A stretch of 48,596 bases of DNA, taken from contig JADHLI010000017.1 in assembly GCA_016780775.1 (NCBI GenBank), positions 1 through 48,596 on the forward strand, in the 5' to 3' direction. This document shows, piece after piece, positions 8,555 to 19,803 of the stretch. The DNA is from Alphaproteobacteria bacterium. Its GTDB lineage: Bacteria; Pseudomonadota; Alphaproteobacteria; Puniceispirillales; Puniceispirillaceae. Position 1 is the stretch's first letter, and every line of letters starts with the position of its first letter. Position numbers and translations under genes: made by a program. A model generated the notes under the pieces. That model was given only the letters and a program-made list of their open reading frames with translations. It searched no databases and had not been told where the DNA came from.

Positions 8555-11425
8555 CTATTCAGCAGCGATGCTAGCTTTTCCTGTGCTCAGCGCGCCATCC
8601 ACCAGCGCTTCTTGCTCAGCACGGTGGCGGCTAGCTGACCCCGTCGCAGGCGATGCAGCTTCTTTTCTGCCTGCATAGATAGGGCGGTTTGCGGACATGC
8701 CCACTGCTTCCATCACCGCTTCTAGATAATCCCGCACAAATGTCCAGCTGCCCATATTTTTTGGCTCTTCCTGACACCAGACAAGCTCTGCATTAGGTGT
8801 TTTCTTCAACATCTCTGTCAGGGTGCGTTCTGGGAAAGGATATAGCTGTTCAACACGCAATATCTTTACATTCTCAATGCCGCGCGCCTTCCTAGCTTCG
8901 GCAATATCGTAATACACCTTGCCAGAACATAGAACAACACGCTCAACATTCTTATCCTTAATAGTGTTATCTACTTCATCTAGAATTCGGTGGAAGGACG
9001 TGCCTTCGGCCATGTCAGATAATTTAGACACGCACCCCTTATGGCGTAACAAGGATTTCGGTGTCATCACAATTAACGGCTTTCTGAAATCGCGATGCAG
9101 TTGGCGGCGAAGCGCATGGAAATAATTAGCAGGGGTGGAGCAATAAACCACTTGCATATTATCTTCTGCACAAAGCTGCAGATAGCGCTCAAGCCGGGCA
9201 GATGAATGTTCAGGACCTTGCCCCTCATAGCCATGTGGCAAAAGCAAAACCAGACCGTTCATACGCAGCCATTTTGCTTCACCAGAACAAATAAACTGGT
9301 CAATAACAACCTGTGCGCCATTGGCAAAATCACCAAATTGAGCTTCCCACATTACCAACGCATTAGGCTCTGCTTGGGCAAAGCCATACTCAAACCCCAT
9401 CACCGAAGCTTCGGAAAGCGGAGAGTCGATAACATCAAATTGTGCTTGTGTATCTGATAAATTAGAAAGTGGCACATAACGCTGTTCGCTATTTTGATCA
9501 ACAAACACCGCATGGCGCTGACTAAAGGTACCACGGCAGCTATCCTGACCAGATAGGCGTACCTTGTGACCCTCCATAAGCAGCGAGCCAAAAGCCAAAT
9601 GCTCTGCAGTTGCCCAATCAATATTCTCGCCTGCTTCAATGGCTGTTTTGCGCGCGCCAACCACCCGCTTCAGCTTATTGTGAACCGTTAAATTATCCGG
9701 AATAGTGGTCATCACCTCACCGACATGCAGCAGTATATCCTTTGAACAGGAAGTCTGGCCGCGCCTGTCATCACCCGACGCAACTGTCAGGCCTGCCCAC
9801 TGGCCTTCCAGCCAGTCTGCTTTATTCGGCTTGAAGGTCATACCAGCTTCAAATTCTTCATTTAAGTGCTGGTTATGGTCAGCAAAAATTTGCTCGGCAC
9901 GCTCAGCACTTATCACCCGTTCATTAACCAGCTGGCGCGCATAAAGCTCTCTGGTCGTAGGCTGTTGGGCAATTTGGCGATACATTTGTGGCTGGGTGAA
10001 TGACGGCTCATCCCCTTCATTATGACCAAACCGGCGATAGCAGAACATATCCAAAACAACATCACACCCAAAGGTCTGGCGAAATTCTACAGCAATTCGC
10101 GCCGCATGCACCACCGCCTCAGGATCATCCCCGTTCACGTGGAAAATTGGCGACATTACCATTTTCGCCACATCGGTTGGATAAGGTGAGGAGCGTGAAT
10201 AAGCAGGGCTGGTGGTAAAACCAATTTGGTTATTCACAATGATATGAATAGTTCCGCCAGTACGATAACCGCGTAAATCCGAAAAGGCGAAAGTTTCTGC
10301 AACCACACCTTGTCCAGCAAAGGCAGCATCACCATGCAACAATATACCTAAGACTTTAGTGTTATCTGTGTCATTGGCTTGCTCTTGTTTCGCGCGCACA
10401 CGCCCCACAACAACCGGGTCAACAATTTCCAGATGCGATGGGTTAGGTGACAAGCTTAGATGAATTTCATTGTCATCAAAATGGCGGTCAGCAGACGCAC
10501 CCATGTGATATTTCACATCTCCAGACCCCCCAACTTCCTCTGGGTTAGAAGGATTCCCCAAAAATTCAGAGATGATGGCGCGGAACGGCTTATCCATTAC
10601 ATTATGCAAGATATTTAGCCGGCCTCTATGCGGCATGCCGATTACCACTTCTCTCAGGCCCATTTGCCCGCCCCGCTTTAGAATCTGTTCTAGTGCCGGC
10701 ACCAGGGCTTCGCCGCCGTCTAAGCCAAAACGTTTTGTGCCAATATATTTTTTATGCAAAAACTGCTCAAACCCTTCAGCCGCGACTAACTTTTCATAAA
10801 TCGCGATTTTACCGCGTTCGGTAAATTCAGTGCGATTGCCTATCGCTTCAATACGCTCCTGTATCCAAGCCTTTTGGTTTGGATCCTGAATATGCATAAA
10901 TTCCACACCAATGGTTGCGCAATAGGTGCGCCGCAACACATCCAAAATTTCATTCAAGGTCGCCGTTTCCAGACCCAGCACATGATTGATAAAAATTGGA
11001 CGGTCATAATCTTCTGGACCAAAGCCATAGGTGGCTGGATCTAGCTCTGGATGAATTTCTTCTTCCTGGAGATTAAGGGGGTCAAGCTGGGCCAGTAAAT
11101 GCCCGCGGATACGATAGGCGCGTACAAGCATGATAGCCCGCAAACTATCCAAGGTGGCAGAACGCAAATCGCCAGCCATCAGGTCACGGTCGCCGGTAAT
11201 TCCCTTGGCAACCGCTTTTATAGATGCCTCAGGGTCGTGTGCACCAACTATCTGGGTTGGATTATTGCCCCAATCTGGCTGGTATTCTGGCTCGCTAGCC
11301 AGCGCCCCGATAGATTGAAACCATTCCGCCCATTCTGGGTCAACATTGCCTGGATTTGCTGACCATGCTTTGTGCATCTCAGCAATAAAAACTGCATTAG
11401 CTCCTGACAGAAAACTTGAATCCAT
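8555..11425 (-). CDS. sucA: 2-oxoglutarate dehydrogenase E1 component
   Basis: A 956-aa thiamine diphosphate enzyme that decarboxylates 2-oxoglutarate. It starts MDSSFLSGANAVFIAEMH and has the RGHLLAQLDPL and GMPHRGRLN motifs. The thiamine-binding stretch runs GDAAFAGQGVVAET through IVNNQIGFTT, and HGYEGQGPEHSSAR marks the C-terminal half. Length and order match full-size SucA of alphaproteobacteria. It is preceded by sucD (140-nt gap) and followed by sucB (79-nt gap) on the same strand. No anomaly seen. Confidence 0.97.
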   Translation of the reverse strand: MDSSFLSGANAVFIAEMHKAWSANPGNVDPEWAEWFQSIGALASEPEYQPDWGNNPTQIVGAHDPEASIKAVAKGITGDRDLMAGDLRSATLDSLRAIMLVRAYRIRGHLLAQLDPLNLQEEEIHPELDPATYGFGPEDYDRPIFINHVLGLETATLNEILDVLRRTYCATIGVEFMHIQDPNQKAWIQERIEAIGNRTEFTERGKIAIYEKLVAAEGFEQFLHKKYIGTKRFGLDGGEALVPALEQILKRGGQMGLREVVIGMPHRGRLNILHNVMDKPFRAIISEFLGNPSNPEEVGGSGDVKYHMGASADRHFDDNEIHLSLSPNPSHLEIVDPVVVGRVRAKQEQANDTDNTKVLGILLHGDAAFAGQGVVAETFAFSDLRGYRTGGTIHIIVNNQIGFTTSPAYSRSSPYPTDVAKMVMSPIFHVNGDDPEAVVHAARIAVEFRQTFGCDVVLDMFCYRRFGHNEGDEPSFTQPQMYRQIAQQPTTRELYARQLVNERVISAERAEQIFADHNQHLNEEFEAGMTFKPNKADWLEGQWAGLTVASGDDRRGQTSCSKDILLHVGEVMTTIPDNLTVHNKLKRVVGARKTAIEAGENIDWATAEHLAFGSLLMEGHKVRLSGQDSCRGTFSQRHAVFVDQNSEQRYVPLSNLSDTQAQFDVIDSPLSEASVMGFEYGFAQAEPNALVMWEAQFGDFANGAQVVIDQFICSGEAKWLRMNGLVLLLPHGYEGQGPEHSSARLERYLQLCAEDNMQVVYCSTPANYFHALRRQLHRDFRKPLIVMTPKSLLRHKGCVSKLSDMAEGTSFHRILDEVDNTIKDKNVERVVLCSGKVYYDIAEARKARGIENVKILRVEQLYPFPERTLTEMLKKTPNAELVWCQEEPKNMGSWTFVRDYLEAVMEAVGMSANRPIYAGRKEAASPATGSASRHRAEQEALVDGALSTGKASIAAE

Positions 11426-11565
11426 CCCTAAACTCCGCCCCCAATTTAAAAACCTACCCGAAAACGATATATTTCAACTGTTCTGCGAGTATCACCTTAT
11501 TTGACTTCAAAGAGCAAGCGAGGCCTTAAATAAAGACTTGCCATGCTTAACCGCTTTCCAGCCTA

Positions 11566-12444
11566 TTAAAACGCTTCTATGGCTTGCTGCAACGCTTCAC
11601 CAAGCTGTGAAGGCGAGCGCGCCATCACAAAACCAGCTTTTTCCATTGCTGCAATTTTATCCACGGCTGCGCCGCTACCCCCTGCAACAATCGCCCCAGC
11701 ATGCCCCATCCGGCGTCCCGGCGGTGCGGTCTGGCCTGCAATGAAACCAGCAATCGGCTTTTTATTTGAGTGGGCTGCGTAAAATTCTGCCGCTTCTTCT
11801 TCTGCAGAACCACCAATTTCACCAATCATAACAATTGATTCTGTGCCTTCATCAGATAAAAACATATCCAGACAATCAATAAAATTTGTGCCATTTACAG
11901 GGTCGCCGCCAATACCGATACAGGTAGATTGGCCAAGACCAATAGCCGTGGTTTGTGCCACTGCTTCATAGGTCAGCGTACCAGAGCGTGAAACAATCCC
12001 GACACTACCAGTCTTATGAATATGACCCGGCATAATGCCGATTTTGCATCCCCCCGGCGTAATAATGCCAGGGCAATTAGGTCCGATAAGACGGCTGGCA
12101 GAACCTTCTAAGGCCCGCTTTACCTCAACCATATCCTTTACCGGAATCCCTTCGGTAATACACACAATTAGCGGCATTTCTGCGTCGATGGCTTCCAGAA
12201 TAGAATCAGCAGCAAATGGCGGCGGCACATAAATTACAGAAGCATTTGCACCTGTTTTGGCACGGGCATCAGCAACGGTGTTAAAAACCGGCAAATCAAG
12301 ATGCGTTTGCCCGCCCTTACCTGGGGTAACCCCGCCAACCATCTGGGTGCCATAATCAATAGCTTGCTGGCTGTGAAAAGTGCCTTGCGCACCCGTAAAG
12401 CCCTGACAGATAACCTTGGTATTTTTATCAACAAGAACAGCCAT
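11566..12444 (-). CDS. sucD: Succinyl-CoA synthetase subunit alpha
   Basis: 292 aa. It has a CoA-binding Rossmann domain ([13 protein letters not shown]) and the phosphohistidine loop [11 protein letters not shown] (His248), which carries the phosphoryl group between succinyl phosphate and ADP/GDP. The [20 protein letters not shown] motif is characteristic. It lies 5 nt downstream of sucC, and the pair forms the alpha-beta enzyme for substrate-level phosphorylation in the TCA cycle. Confidence 0.97.
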   Translation of the reverse strand: MAVLVDKNTKVICQGFTGAQGTFHSQQAIDYGTQMVGGVTPGKGGQTHLDLPVFNTVADARAKTGANASVIYVPPPFAADSILEAIDAEMPLIVCITEGIPVKDMVEVKRALEGSASRLIGPNCPGIITPGGCKIGIMPGHIHKTGSVGIVSRSGTLTYEAVAQTTAIGLGQSTCIGIGGDPVNGTNFIDCLDMFLSDEGTESIVMIGEIGGSAEEEAAEFYAAHSNKKPIAGFIAGQTAPPGRRMGHAGAIVAGGSGAAVDKIAAMEKAGFVMARSPSQLGEALQQAIEAF

Positions 12445-12449
12445 TATCT

Positions 12450-13616
12450 TTATTCCCCTTTCACCGCAGAGACTATTTTCTTTGCAGCGTCACCTAAATT
12501 ATCTGCAGCGATAATATCCAGACCAGATGCGGCCATAATCTCTTTACCCTTTTCAACATTCGTGCCTTCAAGGCGTACTACCAGCGGCTTGGTTAGCCCC
12601 AATGTTCTGGCCGCTTCAACCACCCCTTCGGCGATAACATCACAGCGCATAATACCGCCGAAAATATTAACCAAAATACCATCAACATTGGCATCAGACA
12701 GAATGATTTTAAAAGCTTCTGTCACGCGCTCCGTTGTTGCACTGCCGCCAACATCTAAGAAATTGGCTGGCTCACCGCCTTCTAGCTTGATGATGTCCAT
12801 TGTTGCCATGGCAAGACCGGCACCATTAACCATACAGCCAATGCTGCCATCCAGCTTGATATAGTTTAGATCAAATTCAGACGCTTTGACCTCACTTGGA
12901 TCCTCTTCACTTAAATCGCGCAAAGCCAGCACATCTTTCTGGCGGAACAGGGCATTATCATCAAAGCCCATCTTTGCATCCAGTGCCAGAAGATCGCCGT
13001 CACCAGTAACCACCAGCGGATTAATTTCCAAAAGGGAAGCATCGCGTTCAATAAAGGCTTTATAGATACCTGCCAGAAAACCACCTGCCTGTTTAGCCGT
13101 TGCGCCTTCTAGCTGGAGGGCATTGGCGATGCGGCGCACATGGTGCGGCTTCAACCCTGTTGCCGGGTCAATAGATACGGTAATGATACGCTCCGGTGTT
13201 TCCGCAGCAACCGCCTCAATATCCATACCGCCTTCGGTTGAAGCGATAACAGTCACGCGGCTAGATACACGGTCCACCAGCATAGACAGATAGAGCTCAC
13301 GTCCAATATCACATCCCTGTTCAATGTAAAGGCGCTGAACTTCTTTGCCTGCGGGACCTGTTTGATGTGTTACCAGCACAGAGCCAAGCAATCTTTGTGC
13401 TTCACTACGCACTTCATCGATGCTCTTAACAACTTTTACACCGCCTGCTTTCCCGCGGCCACCTGCATGAATTTGGGCTTTTACAACCGTTACTGCACCA
13501 TCTAGCTTTTCTGCCGCAGCAACCGCTTCCTCAACATTAAAGGCCGGAAACCCTAACGGGACATTGACACCATAATCGCGCAACAGGGATTTTGCCTGAT
13601 GTTCATGTATATTCAT
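12450..13616 (-). CDS. sucC: Succinyl-CoA synthetase subunit beta
   Basis: A 388-aa ATP-grasp protein starting [17 protein letters not shown], with [18 protein letters not shown] (nucleotide site), LEINPLVVT (metal site), and the C-terminal [16 protein letters not shown]. It binds succinate and the nucleotide and works with SucD. It is followed by sucD after 5 nt. Upstream, a hairpin in the 91-nt mdh-sucC spacer (13667-13690) may tune relative expression. Confidence 0.97.
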   Translation of the reverse strand: MNIHEHQAKSLLRDYGVNVPLGFPAFNVEEAVAAAEKLDGAVTVVKAQIHAGGRGKAGGVKVVKSIDEVRSEAQRLLGSVLVTHQTGPAGKEVQRLYIEQGCDIGRELYLSMLVDRVSSRVTVIASTEGGMDIEAVAAETPERIITVSIDPATGLKPHHVRRIANALQLEGATAKQAGGFLAGIYKAFIERDASLLEINPLVVTGDGDLLALDAKMGFDDNALFRQKDVLALRDLSEEDPSEVKASEFDLNYIKLDGSIGCMVNGAGLAMATMDIIKLEGGEPANFLDVGGSATTERVTEAFKIILSDANVDGILVNIFGGIMRCDVIAEGVVEAARTLGLTKPLVVRLEGTNVEKGKEIMAASGLDIIAADNLGDAAKKIVSAVKGE

Positions 13617-13666
13617 AAATTTACTCCCCCAAACTCAAAAACTTAGCTTCGTTAAAAACCTTATCA

Positions 13667-13690
13667 GGCTAGCGCCAATACGCTAGAGCC
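13667..13690 (-). promoter_or_regulatory. Intercistronic hairpin between mdh and sucC
   Basis: GGCTAGCG (13667-13674) and CGCTAGAGCC (13681-13690) pair with a small bulge around a 6-nt loop. The core CTAGCG/CGCTAG is perfect. There is no strong U-tract after it in the minus direction, so a stability or attenuation element is more likely than a full terminator. Confidence 0.45.
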
Positions 13691-13707
13691 AGATGTGAAA
13701 AACGGAT

Positions 13708-14750
<1,043 letters not shown>

Positions 14751-14755
14751 CGAAT

Positions 14756-14778
14756 TTACCCTTTTTTAGCAAGGGTAA
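14756..14778. promoter_or_regulatory. 8-bp perfect inverted repeat in the mdh/zapE spacer
   Basis: TTACCCTT (14756-14763) and AAGGGTAA (14771-14778) form a perfect dyad with a 7-bp spacer. Neither strand carries a U-tract directly after it, so it is more like a protein-binding dyad upstream of mdh than a terminator after zapE. It lies about 100 bp upstream of the mdh start. Confidence 0.4.
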
Positions 14779-14849
14779 CATCAGGTGATTTTTACCAATT
14801 AATGCGGATATGAGAAAAAAGACCTTACCCATAATTTACGCTAGCGCGG

Positions 14850-16001
14850 TCAAGCCTCAGCCCGCATCCCTCTTAGCTGCGCCATTTCTTGTAAGCGTGA
14901 ACGGGTTCGCGCAAACTCAAACGCCCATTGGCCGCCTGTATAGATTTGATCTTGCGGGGCAGCTGCGCTGGTAATGATAAAACGGCCACGATCATATAAT
15001 GCATCTACAAGCCACATAAAACGCCGTGCCTCATTTTGTTCAGCGTCACCCAGCACAGGAATATCGCGTAACATCATCCCGGCAAATCGGTCAGCTAGCA
15101 CCAAATAGTCGCGCGCGCCAAGGGTGGTACGGCACATATCATCAAAATGCACATCTACCAGATCGCCAGCAACTTTCCTGAAAGTCAGGCTGCGGCCAGC
15201 TACCATAATTACTTCCTCAAGAAGCGGTGCATCATCTGACAGACGCACAAATAGGCTATCTAATTGCATATCTAGCGCGCCTTTATCTTGCGGGCTGGCT
15301 GGTGCTGCCAAAACATGCCAACTTGAGACTGTTTGCAGAACCCGGCTGCGCCAATCTACCCCCTCGCCAATATGATGAATATTCATCCGCTGTTTCAAGC
15401 TAGCAATAAAGGGCAGAAATCTATCCCGGTGAAGACCGTTAAGATAGAGGTCCTCCGGCAATCTGTTAGAAGTTGTAACAAGGATCATGCCGCGTGCCCA
15501 TAAGGCATCAAAAAGCCGTTTGATTATCATCGCATCGGCAATATCGCGCACTTCCATTTCATCAAAACAGACAATATGGCCGGGTGCGAGCAGCATATCT
15601 GCTGCCGCATCTATCGGATCATCTACCCCTTGCATGCGCGCACTTTGAATAGCATCCTGAGCGGCAACCATAAAATCATGGAAATGAAAACGCTGCAAAT
15701 TAGTGGCTGGAATAGACTTTGCGAACAAATCCATCAACATGGTTTTACCGCGACCCACCCCGCCATAAAGATAGACGCCTTTGGGGGCCGGCATATAATC
15801 GGTTTTCTTGCGGCCAAATAGCCGGCCAACAAGCCCATTATCATTCGTGTTTGATGGTGCGCGCTTCAGAAGAATTCCAGACTGCTGAAGGGTGATGAAA
15901 AGCGCATCTAGATGCTGAACAGCGGCATGTTGTCCGTCATCAGCAGACAGCTTGTCCTCGGCAAGAAGCGTCTGATAATGCTGGTCTGGCGAGGGTGGCA
16001 C
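14850..16001 (-). CDS. zapE: Cell division protein ZapE / AFG1-like ATPase
   Basis: A 383-aa AFG1-family P-loop ATPase. The Walker A motif reads YLYGGVGRGKTMLMD, and HIVCFDEMEVRDIADAMI supplies Walker B and the conserved family box. The N-terminus uses a GTG at 15999-16001. In E. coli ZapE acts on the Z ring; mitochondrial AFG1 homologues affect turnover of respiratory subunits. Here it lies 35 nt after sdhB and upstream of mdh, a position common in alphaproteobacteria, and is probably co-transcribed with sdh. Confidence 0.9.
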   Translation of the reverse strand: MPPSPDQHYQTLLAEDKLSADDGQHAAVQHLDALFITLQQSGILLKRAPSNTNDNGLVGRLFGRKKTDYMPAPKGVYLYGGVGRGKTMLMDLFAKSIPATNLQRFHFHDFMVAAQDAIQSARMQGVDDPIDAAADMLLAPGHIVCFDEMEVRDIADAMIIKRLFDALWARGMILVTTSNRLPEDLYLNGLHRDRFLPFIASLKQRMNIHHIGEGVDWRSRVLQTVSSWHVLAAPASPQDKGALDMQLDSLFVRLSDDAPLLEEVIMVAGRSLTFRKVAGDLVDVHFDDMCRTTLGARDYLVLADRFAGMMLRDIPVLGDAEQNEARRFMWLVDALYDRGRFIITSAAAPQDQIYTGGQWAFEFARTRSRLQEMAQLRGMRAEA

Positions 16002-16036
16002 GCTGGCTTTTCCTATTTAATGTTGGATAGGGGAAC

Positions 16037-16819
16037 CTAGCCTTGTCTTTGTACCATCAGTTTTTTAATCTCGCCAATTGCCTTGCCCGGGTTCAGCCCC
16101 TTTGGACAGGTTTTTGCACAATTCATAATCGTATGACAACGATAGAGACGGAACGGGTCTTCAAGTGCGTCCAAACGCTCGCCTGTAAATTCATCGCGGC
16201 TATCAGCTATCCAGCGATAGGCTTGCAACAGCACAGCTGGACCTAAATAACGGTCTCCATTCCACCAGTAAGATGGACAAGAGGTCGTGCAGCTAAAGCA
16301 TAATACACATTCCCATAATCCATCTAGCTCGTCACGCTCAGCAGGTGATTGCTTACGCTCGCGCCCCTCTGGATCAGGGGTTTCAGTTTTCAGCCATGGC
16401 TCAACAGAAGTAAGCTGGGCATAGGCATGGGTTAGATCTGGCACCAAGTCTTTAACTACAGGCATATGCGGTAACGGGTAGATATTAACCTCGCCCTTAA
16501 CCTCATCAATAGCCTTCAAGCAAGCTAGCGTATTGCCGCCATCCACATTCATCGAACAGGACCCGCAAATCCCCTCACGGCAGGAACGCCGGAAAGTTAG
16601 GCCAGAATCCACCTCATTTTTGATCTTTATGAGCGCGTCCAGCACCATAGGACCGCAATCATCTAGGTCGACTTCATAGCTATCAATACGCGGGTTTTCA
16701 TCATCGTCTGGGGACCAGCGATAAATATTAAAGGTCTTCGTGCGACTGGCCGTATCTGGCGCCGCGTGATGATTACCTTTGGAAACCTTTGAATTTTCTG
16801 GCAAACTAAATTGTGCCAT
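16037..16819 (-). CDS. sdhB: Succinate dehydrogenase iron-sulfur subunit
   Basis: 260 aa, carrying electrons from FAD to quinone. The N-terminal [2Fe-2S] ligands lie in [17 protein letters not shown] with the distal LAC. The C-terminal clusters are in [17 protein letters not shown] ([4Fe-4S]) and [17 protein letters not shown] ([3Fe-4S]). The N-terminus carries about 20 extra residues before FNIYRW, as is common in this class. It is 42 nt downstream of sdhA, and GGGGAG precedes the ATG. Confidence 0.97.
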   Translation of the reverse strand: MAQFSLPENSKVSKGNHHAAPDTASRTKTFNIYRWSPDDDENPRIDSYEVDLDDCGPMVLDALIKIKNEVDSGLTFRRSCREGICGSCSMNVDGGNTLACLKAIDEVKGEVNIYPLPHMPVVKDLVPDLTHAYAQLTSVEPWLKTETPDPEGRERKQSPAERDELDGLWECVLCFSCTTSCPSYWWNGDRYLGPAVLLQAYRWIADSRDEFTGERLDALEDPFRLYRCHTIMNCAKTCPKGLNPGKAIGEIKKLMVQRQG

Positions 16820-16861
16820 GTTTGATAACTCCCCTCGGCTCGATCCTCTGCCTGACGCTAA

Positions 16862-18652
16862 CTAGTATACGCGAGCTACCGGCGGTACCGGTTGAACCTC
16901 ATTGGTCAGCGTATTCATATTCACATCGCGGTAGCCTAGCTCTGAGCGGTTCTTTTCGTCCAGCCACATTACCGTATGCTTCATCCAATTTTCATCATCA
17001 CGATCTGGATAATCTTCATGCGCATGCGCGCCGCGCGATTCTGTCCGCTGATGTGCTGAGCGAACCGTTACCAGTGCTTGGCTCATCAGATTTTCAAGCT
17101 CCAACGCTTCGATAAGGTCAGTATTCCAAACCAGCGAGCGATCTTGAATGCCAAGGTCGCCCATGCTTCCAGCGATCTCATCCATGGATTTCACGCCTTC
17201 ATCTAAGCTAGATCCAGAACGGAAAACAGCGGCATATTTCTGCATCGCGCGCTGCATATCCAGCCGCAATGCACCCACTTTTTCCTTACCTTTCGCATGG
17301 CGCATTCTGTCCAAACGCTCAATTGCTTTATCTGTTGATTCTTGGCTTGGCGGGGCTAGGGTCGCACCAGGGGTTAACACCTCTGAGGCGCGCTGCGCGG
17401 CTGCCCGGCCAAATACGACAATATCCAGAAGCGAGTTTGTACCTAGACGGTTTGCGCCATGAACAGAAACGCAAGCTGCCTCACCAATGGCCATTAGCCC
17501 ATGCGCAACCCGATTCGGATCGTCCTTGGTCGGCGACAGCACTTCGCCATGATAATTAGTTGGAATGCCGCCCATATTATAATGCACAGTTGGCAAAACA
17601 GGTATAGGCTCGCGGGTGATATCCACGCCGCAGAAAATCCGCGCAGTCTCAGTAATGCCCGGCAAGCGTTCATGCAAGGTAGCCGCATCAATATGTTCTA
17701 GATGCAACAGGATATGATCCTTGTTTGGACCAACGCCGCGCCCTTCATTAATTTCCATCGTCATCGCCCGGCTAACCACATCACGACTCGCCAGATCCTT
17801 AGCCGTTGGTGCATAGCGTTCCATAAAACGCTCCCCTTCGGAATTGGTCAGGTAACCGCCTTCACCCCGCGCGCCCTCTGTTATCAGCACGCCAGCGCCA
17901 TAAACACCGGTTGGATGGAACTGCACAAACTCCATATCTTGCAACGGCAGACCCGCACGCAAGGCCATCGCATTGCCATCGCCCGTACAGGTGTGCGCAG
18001 AAGTACAAGAGAAATAAACCCGTCCATAACCGCCTGTTGCCAGCACAGTGCGCTGACCAAGGAAGCGGTGCAGAGAGCCATCTTCCATCGACAGCGCCAA
18101 AATACCTTGGCAAGCACCATTATCATCCATGATCAGGTCAATAGCGTAATATTCGACAAAAAATTCAGCCTTGTGGCGTAGGCATTGCTGATACAATGTA
18201 TGCAAAATCGCATGGCCAGTTCGGTCTGCTGCGGCGCAAGCGCGGCGCGCAATGTTTTTACCGTAATCAAGCGTATGGCCTCCAAAAGGACGCTGATAAA
18301 TATTACCTTCTTCTGTACGTGAGAACGGCACGCCATAATGTTCCAGCTCAATCACAGACGGAATAGCATTCCGGCACATATATTCAATAGCATCCTGATC
18401 ACCCAGCCAATCAGAGCCCTTGACGGTATCATACATATGGAATTTCCAGTTATCACCCTCACCCATATTATTGAGCGCTGCACCAATACCGCCCTGTGCA
18501 GCAACGGTATGTGAGCGGGTTGGAAAAACTTTGGTGATACAAGCAGTGCGCAACCCAGATGTGGACATGCCAAGCGTTGCTCGCAAGCCAGCCCCGCCAG
18601 CCCCAACAACAATCACATCGTAATGATGGTCTGTGATTTCATACGCGCTCAT
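16862..18652 (-). CDS. sdhA: Succinate dehydrogenase flavoprotein subunit
   Basis: 596 aa from the ATG at 18650-18652, which has GGAGAG upstream; a TTG two codons earlier is less likely. It binds FAD ([11 protein letters not shown]), with the covalent-FAD histidine in [10 protein letters not shown] and the active-site region [23 protein letters not shown]. It oxidises succinate to fumarate at the inner face of the membrane. The C-terminal helical domain ([21 protein letters not shown]) is complete. It follows sdhD after a 158-nt spacer. Confidence 0.97.
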   Translation of the reverse strand: MSAYEITDHHYDVIVVGAGGAGLRATLGMSTSGLRTACITKVFPTRSHTVAAQGGIGAALNNMGEGDNWKFHMYDTVKGSDWLGDQDAIEYMCRNAIPSVIELEHYGVPFSRTEEGNIYQRPFGGHTLDYGKNIARRACAAADRTGHAILHTLYQQCLRHKAEFFVEYYAIDLIMDDNGACQGILALSMEDGSLHRFLGQRTVLATGGYGRVYFSCTSAHTCTGDGNAMALRAGLPLQDMEFVQFHPTGVYGAGVLITEGARGEGGYLTNSEGERFMERYAPTAKDLASRDVVSRAMTMEINEGRGVGPNKDHILLHLEHIDAATLHERLPGITETARIFCGVDITREPIPVLPTVHYNMGGIPTNYHGEVLSPTKDDPNRVAHGLMAIGEAACVSVHGANRLGTNSLLDIVVFGRAAAQRASEVLTPGATLAPPSQESTDKAIERLDRMRHAKGKEKVGALRLDMQRAMQKYAAVFRSGSSLDEGVKSMDEIAGSMGDLGIQDRSLVWNTDLIEALELENLMSQALVTVRSAHQRTESRGAHAHEDYPDRDDENWMKHTVMWLDEKNRSELGYRDVNMNTLTNEVQPVPPVARVY

Positions 18653-18810
18653 CTTCAACTCTCCACATCAGCCATTTTAACTAGCTGTTTAAACTCTGCC
18701 AGCCAGCAAATGCTAACCGATTTCACAAATACTGGCCTATTTCTATCGATGCCGACCCTTAGATATTTATGCTAATTCCTGCCAGTTACCAGTGGCAGGC
18801 CAGCAGTTTT

Positions 18811-19197
18811 TTACAATGCGATTTTCAATAAGCTAAGCACACTTATCGCCCCTAGCAGTATAAGCGCCATCCGAATAGCGATAATCATCGTCAGCCGGAC
18901 GCCTTCATGGGCTACATAATCTTCTAAAACGACCTGTAATCCCAAAGCGCTATGCCAGAACCCAATCCCGACAAATAAAATAAGAATAGCTGCATTAAAA
19001 GGATGTGAAAGCAGGGCCATTGCCCCATCAAAATCTGTACCAGCTAGCATGACCACAAGTGCGCACATCCACGCTGCTAGCCCTACCATGGCAATTGCTG
19101 TCAGGCGCTGATGCCACCAATGAGATAGACCTGATTTCGCCGCACCTAGACCTCGTGCCTGTGCTAGCGGTGTTTTCATGTTATTGGATTTCAACAT
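18811..19197 (-). CDS. sdhD: Succinate dehydrogenase membrane anchor subunit D
   Basis: A 128-aa membrane protein with three hydrophobic helices and the opening LAQARGLGAAKSGLSHWWHQRLTA, typical of alphaproteobacterial SdhD. It anchors SdhAB and contributes to the heme b and quinone sites. The first ATG (19197) has AGGGG at a good distance; a second ATG six codons later would also fit. It lies 14 nt after sdhC. Confidence 0.9.
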   Translation of the reverse strand: MLKSNNMKTPLAQARGLGAAKSGLSHWWHQRLTAIAMVGLAAWMCALVVMLAGTDFDGAMALLSHPFNAAILILFVGIGFWHSALGLQVVLEDYVAHEGVRLTMIIAIRMALILLGAISVLSLLKIAL

Positions 19198-19211
19198 TTA
19201 AACGCCCCTTC

Positions 19212-19595
19212 TTATGCTAGACTATAGACAAGGCCCCAGAGCCCTGCGGTTAGTAGAGCAGCTAGCACCAAAACAGCTTGTCCTGATTTATAAACCGCAG
19301 GAATGGTCAAACCAATTACCGCATCCCAGAATAGGTGACGGACCCCATTACAGGCATGATAAAATAAGGCCACACTATAGCCAAATAAAACCAATTGACC
19401 CAGCGGGTGCGCAATAATGATTTTTGCAGTCGCAAAGCTTTCCGGTCCATTTGCCAGTGCTACCAGATATAAGGTGAGCAGAAATGTGCCAGAGGACAGG
19501 ATAATTCCAGTCATACGGTGACTGATAGACATAAGAGCCGGCAATGGCAGGCGATAAACCTGCAAATGCGGCGATAATGGGCGCTGACGTGCCAT
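19212..19595 (-). CDS. sdhC: Succinate dehydrogenase cytochrome b556 subunit C
   Basis: A 127-aa protein with three membrane helices. RPLSPHLQVYRLP and SISHRMTGI form the quinone-site signature, and the heme b histidine lies in HACNGVRHLFWD. It is the first gene of sdhCDAB. A strong promoter candidate lies about 80-105 bp upstream (19672-19700). Confidence 0.94.
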   Translation of the reverse strand: MARQRPLSPHLQVYRLPLPALMSISHRMTGIILSSGTFLLTLYLVALANGPESFATAKIIIAHPLGQLVLFGYSVALFYHACNGVRHLFWDAVIGLTIPAVYKSGQAVLVLAALLTAGLWGLVYSLA

Positions 19596-19671
19596 AGGAA
19601 TACCACCTTAAAATATGTGTTTTAGCCGAAAAAGCATGATAATTGACCACGTTCCCCCCGCAATCTTCTCG

Positions 19672-19700
19672 ACTATAGCGAAAGGCTGATGCGTAATCAA
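19672..19700 (-). promoter_or_regulatory. Candidate sigma70 promoter of sdhCDAB
   Basis: On the minus strand TTGATT (19700-19695) and TATAGT (19677-19672) are spaced by exactly 17 nt. The predicted start site would leave a leader of about 70 nt before the sdhC ATG. This is one of the best promoter matches in the window, but is judged by eye. Confidence 0.5.
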
Positions 19701-19707
19701 TTTGTCA

Positions 19708-19723
19708 GCTGAAGATTTTCAGC
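19708..19723. promoter_or_regulatory. Perfect inverted repeat between sdhC and pdxY
   Basis: GCTGAA (19708-19713) and TTCAGC (19718-19723) flank a 4-bp centre, next to the -35 side of the candidate sdhC promoter and upstream of the divergent gene. It could bind a regulator acting on either gene. Confidence 0.35.
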
Positions 19724-19754
19724 CCTATGGAATAAAATCCCTATGGAATAAAAT
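19723..19754. repeat. Exact 16-bp tandem duplication
   Basis: CCCTATGGAATAAAAT occurs twice, head to tail and without mismatch (19723-19738 and 19739-19754), in the divergent spacer between sdhC and the pyridoxal kinase gene. It lies about 50 bp upstream of the latter's start, so it duplicates part of that promoter region, including an AT-rich TAAAAT. Confidence 0.9.
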
Positions 19755-19803
19755 GTAGAACAAAACACTGTACATATACACCTGCAACAGTGTAACAGGC
19801 GGT

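Noticed and set aside
17862-18113. Overlapping small frames opposite or within sdhA
   Set aside because: All are alternative frames of a gene with unambiguous motifs throughout.
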